From NCBI GenBank assembly GCA_030142905.1, contig JASJOG010000016.1:248001-312000 (forward strand): a stretch of 64,000 nucleotides of DNA, read 5' to 3'. The notes beneath the pieces were generated by a model. It did no database searches and had not been told where the DNA came from. It saw nothing but the letters and a program-made list of their open reading frames with translations. Source of the stretch: Heliopora coerulea (taxonomy: Eukaryota > Cnidaria > Anthozoa > Scleralcyonacea > Helioporidae). Both the position numbers and the translations under genes were made by a program. Each line of letters begins with the position of its first letter. Position 1 is the first letter of the stretch. Below are positions 61,590 through 64,000 of the stretch, in pieces.

Positions 61590-61690
61590 TAGATGTTTGT
61601 TGAAGTTGTTTGTCTAGGTTAGTTTAGTCTTGAGAAAGATTGTTGCAGACTGACGTTTAAACGGCTACAGCGGTGGTGATCCTCAGAGTT
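61590..61690. repeat. PLE-type terminal repeat block
   Basis: Has the AGTCTTGAGAAAGATTGTTG hairpin phrase and, on the - strand, CTGAGGA-TCACCACC...-AAACGTCAGTC. Related to blocks at 9.3, 20.8 and 30.1 kb. Confidence 0.55.
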
Positions 61691-62169
61691 CAAAGGAAAA
61701 GTGTTTTTCAAGTTCACCTGTATATGTGGCTGGTTTTTATTTCTGTAGGCTGACGTGTTTATGAAAAAACCCAACAGTTGTCGGAGACAAGAGAGACGGC
61801 TGTGATAAGATATATACCCTGGTGAAGAACAAACATGCCAAGACCCTAATCTATCACTTCCATGCAAACTTAACGACAAAATATTTTCCTGGAGAAAAAT
61901 GAACTTCGTCCTCTCAGAATTTTACCATTGGCTCATACATGTATGTTCAGTACGGATACCGTCAAAACTTCATGGATGACAAAACGCCACACGCCGCAAA
62001 GACCTGCCATAACACAAGACGCCGGTCGAACGAGCATAAATAATTTGCGATTCCTATTACATAGTACAAAGCGACAGAATCTTACATTTATGGTATCTCT
62101 CAAAAAATTGTACGTACTTTAACAGCCTTCTACATATAAAATGACATCCTATATTTTAAAATGACAGCT

Positions 62170-63365
62170 TATAGGAAATTCCTTAGTTGCGAACATTCAC
62201 TTCTTGGATTGGAAAGCGGCTGTTGATGACATAAGGCTGATGTGGGTTTTTTGTCGACTGACATGAGCAAGGCTTTTAACTCTCTCCAACCAAGTCTTTT
62301 GATCCAAAATTTTAAGGCTTATGAAGCATCATTAAATATGATGAGGGCATTTTTCAACAACAGAAGAAACAGAGTTAAACCTGGTAGCAACTTCATAGCA
62401 AGTGAATGGAAACATGTGGAAAAAGGATACCCGCAAGGATCATCTTTCGGACCGTTAATCTGGAACTTATTTCAAAATGATATGGCCACGACGGTTACGA
62501 ATTCAAATTTACATATGTATGCCGACGACTATCAGTTATACAAAGTTGGAAATCAAATTCAGAGCGTTGTTGACGAGTCGAGTACAGAAATGGATGTTGT
62601 ATCCAACTGGTACAAAAAAATCTTCTTAAAGCCATCCATCAAAAATACCAAACTAAGTCCAAATCAAGCAAGAGCTAATTCTAACGGCCTTGACAGCTTT
62701 ACTTTGAGAATTGATTATCACAGTATTACGTTCTACGATAAGCTCAAAATATTAGGAATCAACTTTGACAACACTTACGATTTCAGCAAACACATCAGTA
62801 ATGTCAGCACAAAATGTAATCAGAAAGTAGGAGAGTTAATGGGGCTTTGAAAGCTTATACATACGGCTGTAAAGTTGCAGCTGTACAAAGCAGCAATCCT
62901 CCCTCACTTAACCTGTTGTCATATCGTGTGGAACTTCTCTAAAGCGTCAGACAGAAAGAAATTTGAAAGAATACGGGAAAGGGCTCTAAGAGCAGTATTT
63001 AATTCTAACTTTCTCACATATAAGGAGTCATTTTGTCGAGCTAAACTTCCTACAATAGAAAACAGACGACTCTAGGACATCGCACTGCTCATGTATAAAG
63101 GTAGAAAACAATCTATTACCACCACATATAATAGTAATCTTCAGGCAAAAAGAGCAGCAATATGAAATGCATAATGCAGATTTTGAATTACCAAGATTTA
63201 AAATAGTAACATATGGTAAACATTCGCTCAGATACTTTGGACATTATTTGTGGTCAAAGCTAAATTTAGTAGACATAGAAATTTCAAGTTCGAAATCGTT
63301 CAAAAGAAATACAAGGAAAAAAGATCTAGTAAATATGATAGAAGATGGATGTGGGAACTGAGGAT
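62170..63365 (+). mobile_element. LINE reverse transcriptase, RT palm to C-terminus, frameshifted
   Basis: 62200-62265 reads DWKAAVDD, then after a frameshift VGFLSTDMSKAFNSLQPSLL (motif A), KGYPQGSSFGPLIWNLFQND (motif B), MYADDYQLY (motif C), LKILGINFDNTYDFSKHI (thumb), and after a stop QLYKAAILPHLTCCHIVWNF, RKKFERIRERALRAVF, and a C-terminal FGHYLWSKLN. The lack of an endonuclease means 5' truncation. At least three frame breaks. It lies upstream of the visible VPS37A exons, opposite strand. Confidence 0.93.
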
Positions 63366-63439
63366 TGTGCTCTAAATAAATTGTTTTATACTATTATGTT
63401 CTGGTTGATAAAAAATTTATTCCTCAATATTATAATTTC

Positions 63440-63545
63440 CTCAATATTATAATATAATTTCCTATATTATAATATAATATTATATTATATAATATTATAT
63501 TATATTATATTATATAATATTATATTATATTATATTAATTAATTG
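63440..63545. repeat. TATAATATTA AT-rich repeat
   Basis: Near-pure A/T run of TATATTATAATATTA units directly after the LINE, possibly its expanded 3' tail. Confidence 0.95.
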
Positions 63546-63707
63546 GCAGCCGTCGGTTTAATGTCCATGACCTAGCGCATTTGCGAACATTTCCTCTGGT
63601 GACTAACCAATCCAATACGTGAACGGCAGACACGGCCACAGTCCCCACTGATATACCCCGATGCTGCTGGTACTGATGCTGCTATCCACTGGTTTAGTGG
63701 CTTCGAC

Positions 63708-63821
63708 ATGAACGTCCTCATTATCCTGCTTCTTCTTTCAGGATATAAACAGGGTAGTAATGATATCCAGGAATCAGTGGCGAAAAGTCTCCATATAAAT
63801 ATAAAAGCCTCAACCGGTCAG
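63708..63821 (+). CDS. first coding exon of an unidentified secreted protein
   Basis: ATG at 63708 begins MNVLIILLLLSGYKQG, a textbook signal peptide. It is followed by SNDIQESVAKSLHINIKAST and GQ, and then a strong donor GTGAGT at 63822. It is 38 codons, ending in phase 0, and the gene continues to the right of the window. The mature N-terminus is not recognised. Alternatively the exon starts after CTTTCAG at 63741; that would drop the start codon. An overlapping ORF begins with ATG at 63661 (MLLVLMLLSTGLVAST) and is also signal-like, but it stops at 63709-63711. Confidence 0.6.
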
Positions 63822-63899
63822 GTGAGTGTGATGTTTTCGCGTTTGCGCTAACCTAAGAAGTGACATTTCTTGAACAGAATATTAAAACGAGCATACTGT

Positions 63900-64000
63900 T
63901 GCCAGTTCACTTGATAGCTCAGTTGGTTGAGCAGCGGTCCGGTAAAACGAAGATGCGAGTTCGAATCCCGCTAAAGTCAACTTTTCTAGTTGACTTTAGC
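63900..64000 (+). mobile_element. tRNA-derived SINE, runs to window edge
   Basis: Head from about 63908: TTGATAGCTCAGTTGGTTGA (box A) and GCGAGTTCGAATCCCGCTA (box B, best-preserved in the window). The end AGTTGACTTTAGC pairs with GCTAAAGTCAACT just before it. Confidence 0.75.

Noticed and set aside
63905..63980. tRNA gene at the right edge
   Set aside because: Boxes A and B are good, but the anticodon arm does not form and the flanks match the SINE layout.

Overview
This is an intron-rich, AT-rich animal nuclear window, very dense in repeats. Small exons with GT-AG junctions, Penelope-like elements, LINE tails, tRNA-derived SINEs and many foldback repeats point to a cnidarian, most likely an anthozoan such as a stony coral. 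The organism call is inference from gene and repeat style; no alignment was run. There are no operons, CRISPR arrays or rRNA genes, and no intact tRNA gene that I can support.

Four cellular genes are visible. (1) On the + strand, eight exons from 5835 to 22449 encode most of S-formylglutathione hydrolase (esterase D, ESD). The N-terminal exons must lie left of the window. (2) On the - strand, between 31708 and 24016, are exons of a secretory phospholipase A2: signal-peptide exon, calcium-loop exon, HD active-site exon and C-terminal exon. One expected central exon is not seen. Three decayed copies of the signal exon follow at 31.9-33.1 kb. (3) On the - strand, between 61401 and 46720, are small exons of VPS37A, an ESCRT-I subunit (UEV-like part, linker, Mod(r) domain). 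Its first and last exons are not located. (4) At the right edge, + strand, a start codon, signal-peptide-like stretch and clean donor (63708-63821) look like the first coding exon of an unidentified secreted protein. A further orphan last-exon candidate lies at 46302-46483.

The remaining sequence is intronic or intergenic and is mostly transposon debris. 2.1-5.8 kb: fused LINE remnants. 6.8-7.6 kb: Penelope-like (PLE) piece split by a SINE. 9.3-10.3 kb: PLE. 11.2-12.6 kb: two LINE tails. 13.58-14.88 kb: a complete 1.3 kb pogo-like DNA transposon with a HIRAN-like ORF. 15.2-16.0 kb: reverse transcriptase scrap, GACTCGAG cluster and foldback. 20.3-21.6 kb: microsatellite, SINE pair and foldback. 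24.35-25.13 kb: hAT MITE and foldback. 27.6-28.0 kb: foldback. 30.2-30.5 kb: 55-bp tandem repeat. 33.3-35.9 kb: Harbinger element with HARBI1-like and Myb-like pseudogenes. 36.9-37.8 kb: very large inverted repeat. 38.4-39.8 kb: PLE interrupted by a hAT MITE. 43.3-43.8 kb: 31-bp minisatellite. 44.6-45.0 kb: PLE. 51.1-51.6 and 53.2-53.4 kb: foldbacks. 57.0-57.5 and 62.2-63.4 kb: LINEs. 58.3, 60.1-60.4 and 63.9 kb: tRNA-like SINEs.

The most interesting pattern is a short motif, CTGANGA, then a self-pairing hairpin, then GAAAC. It recurs at about ten places in otherwise different repeats, often in both arms of an inverted repeat. It resembles the catalytic core of hammerhead ribozymes, which are known from Penelope-like elements.
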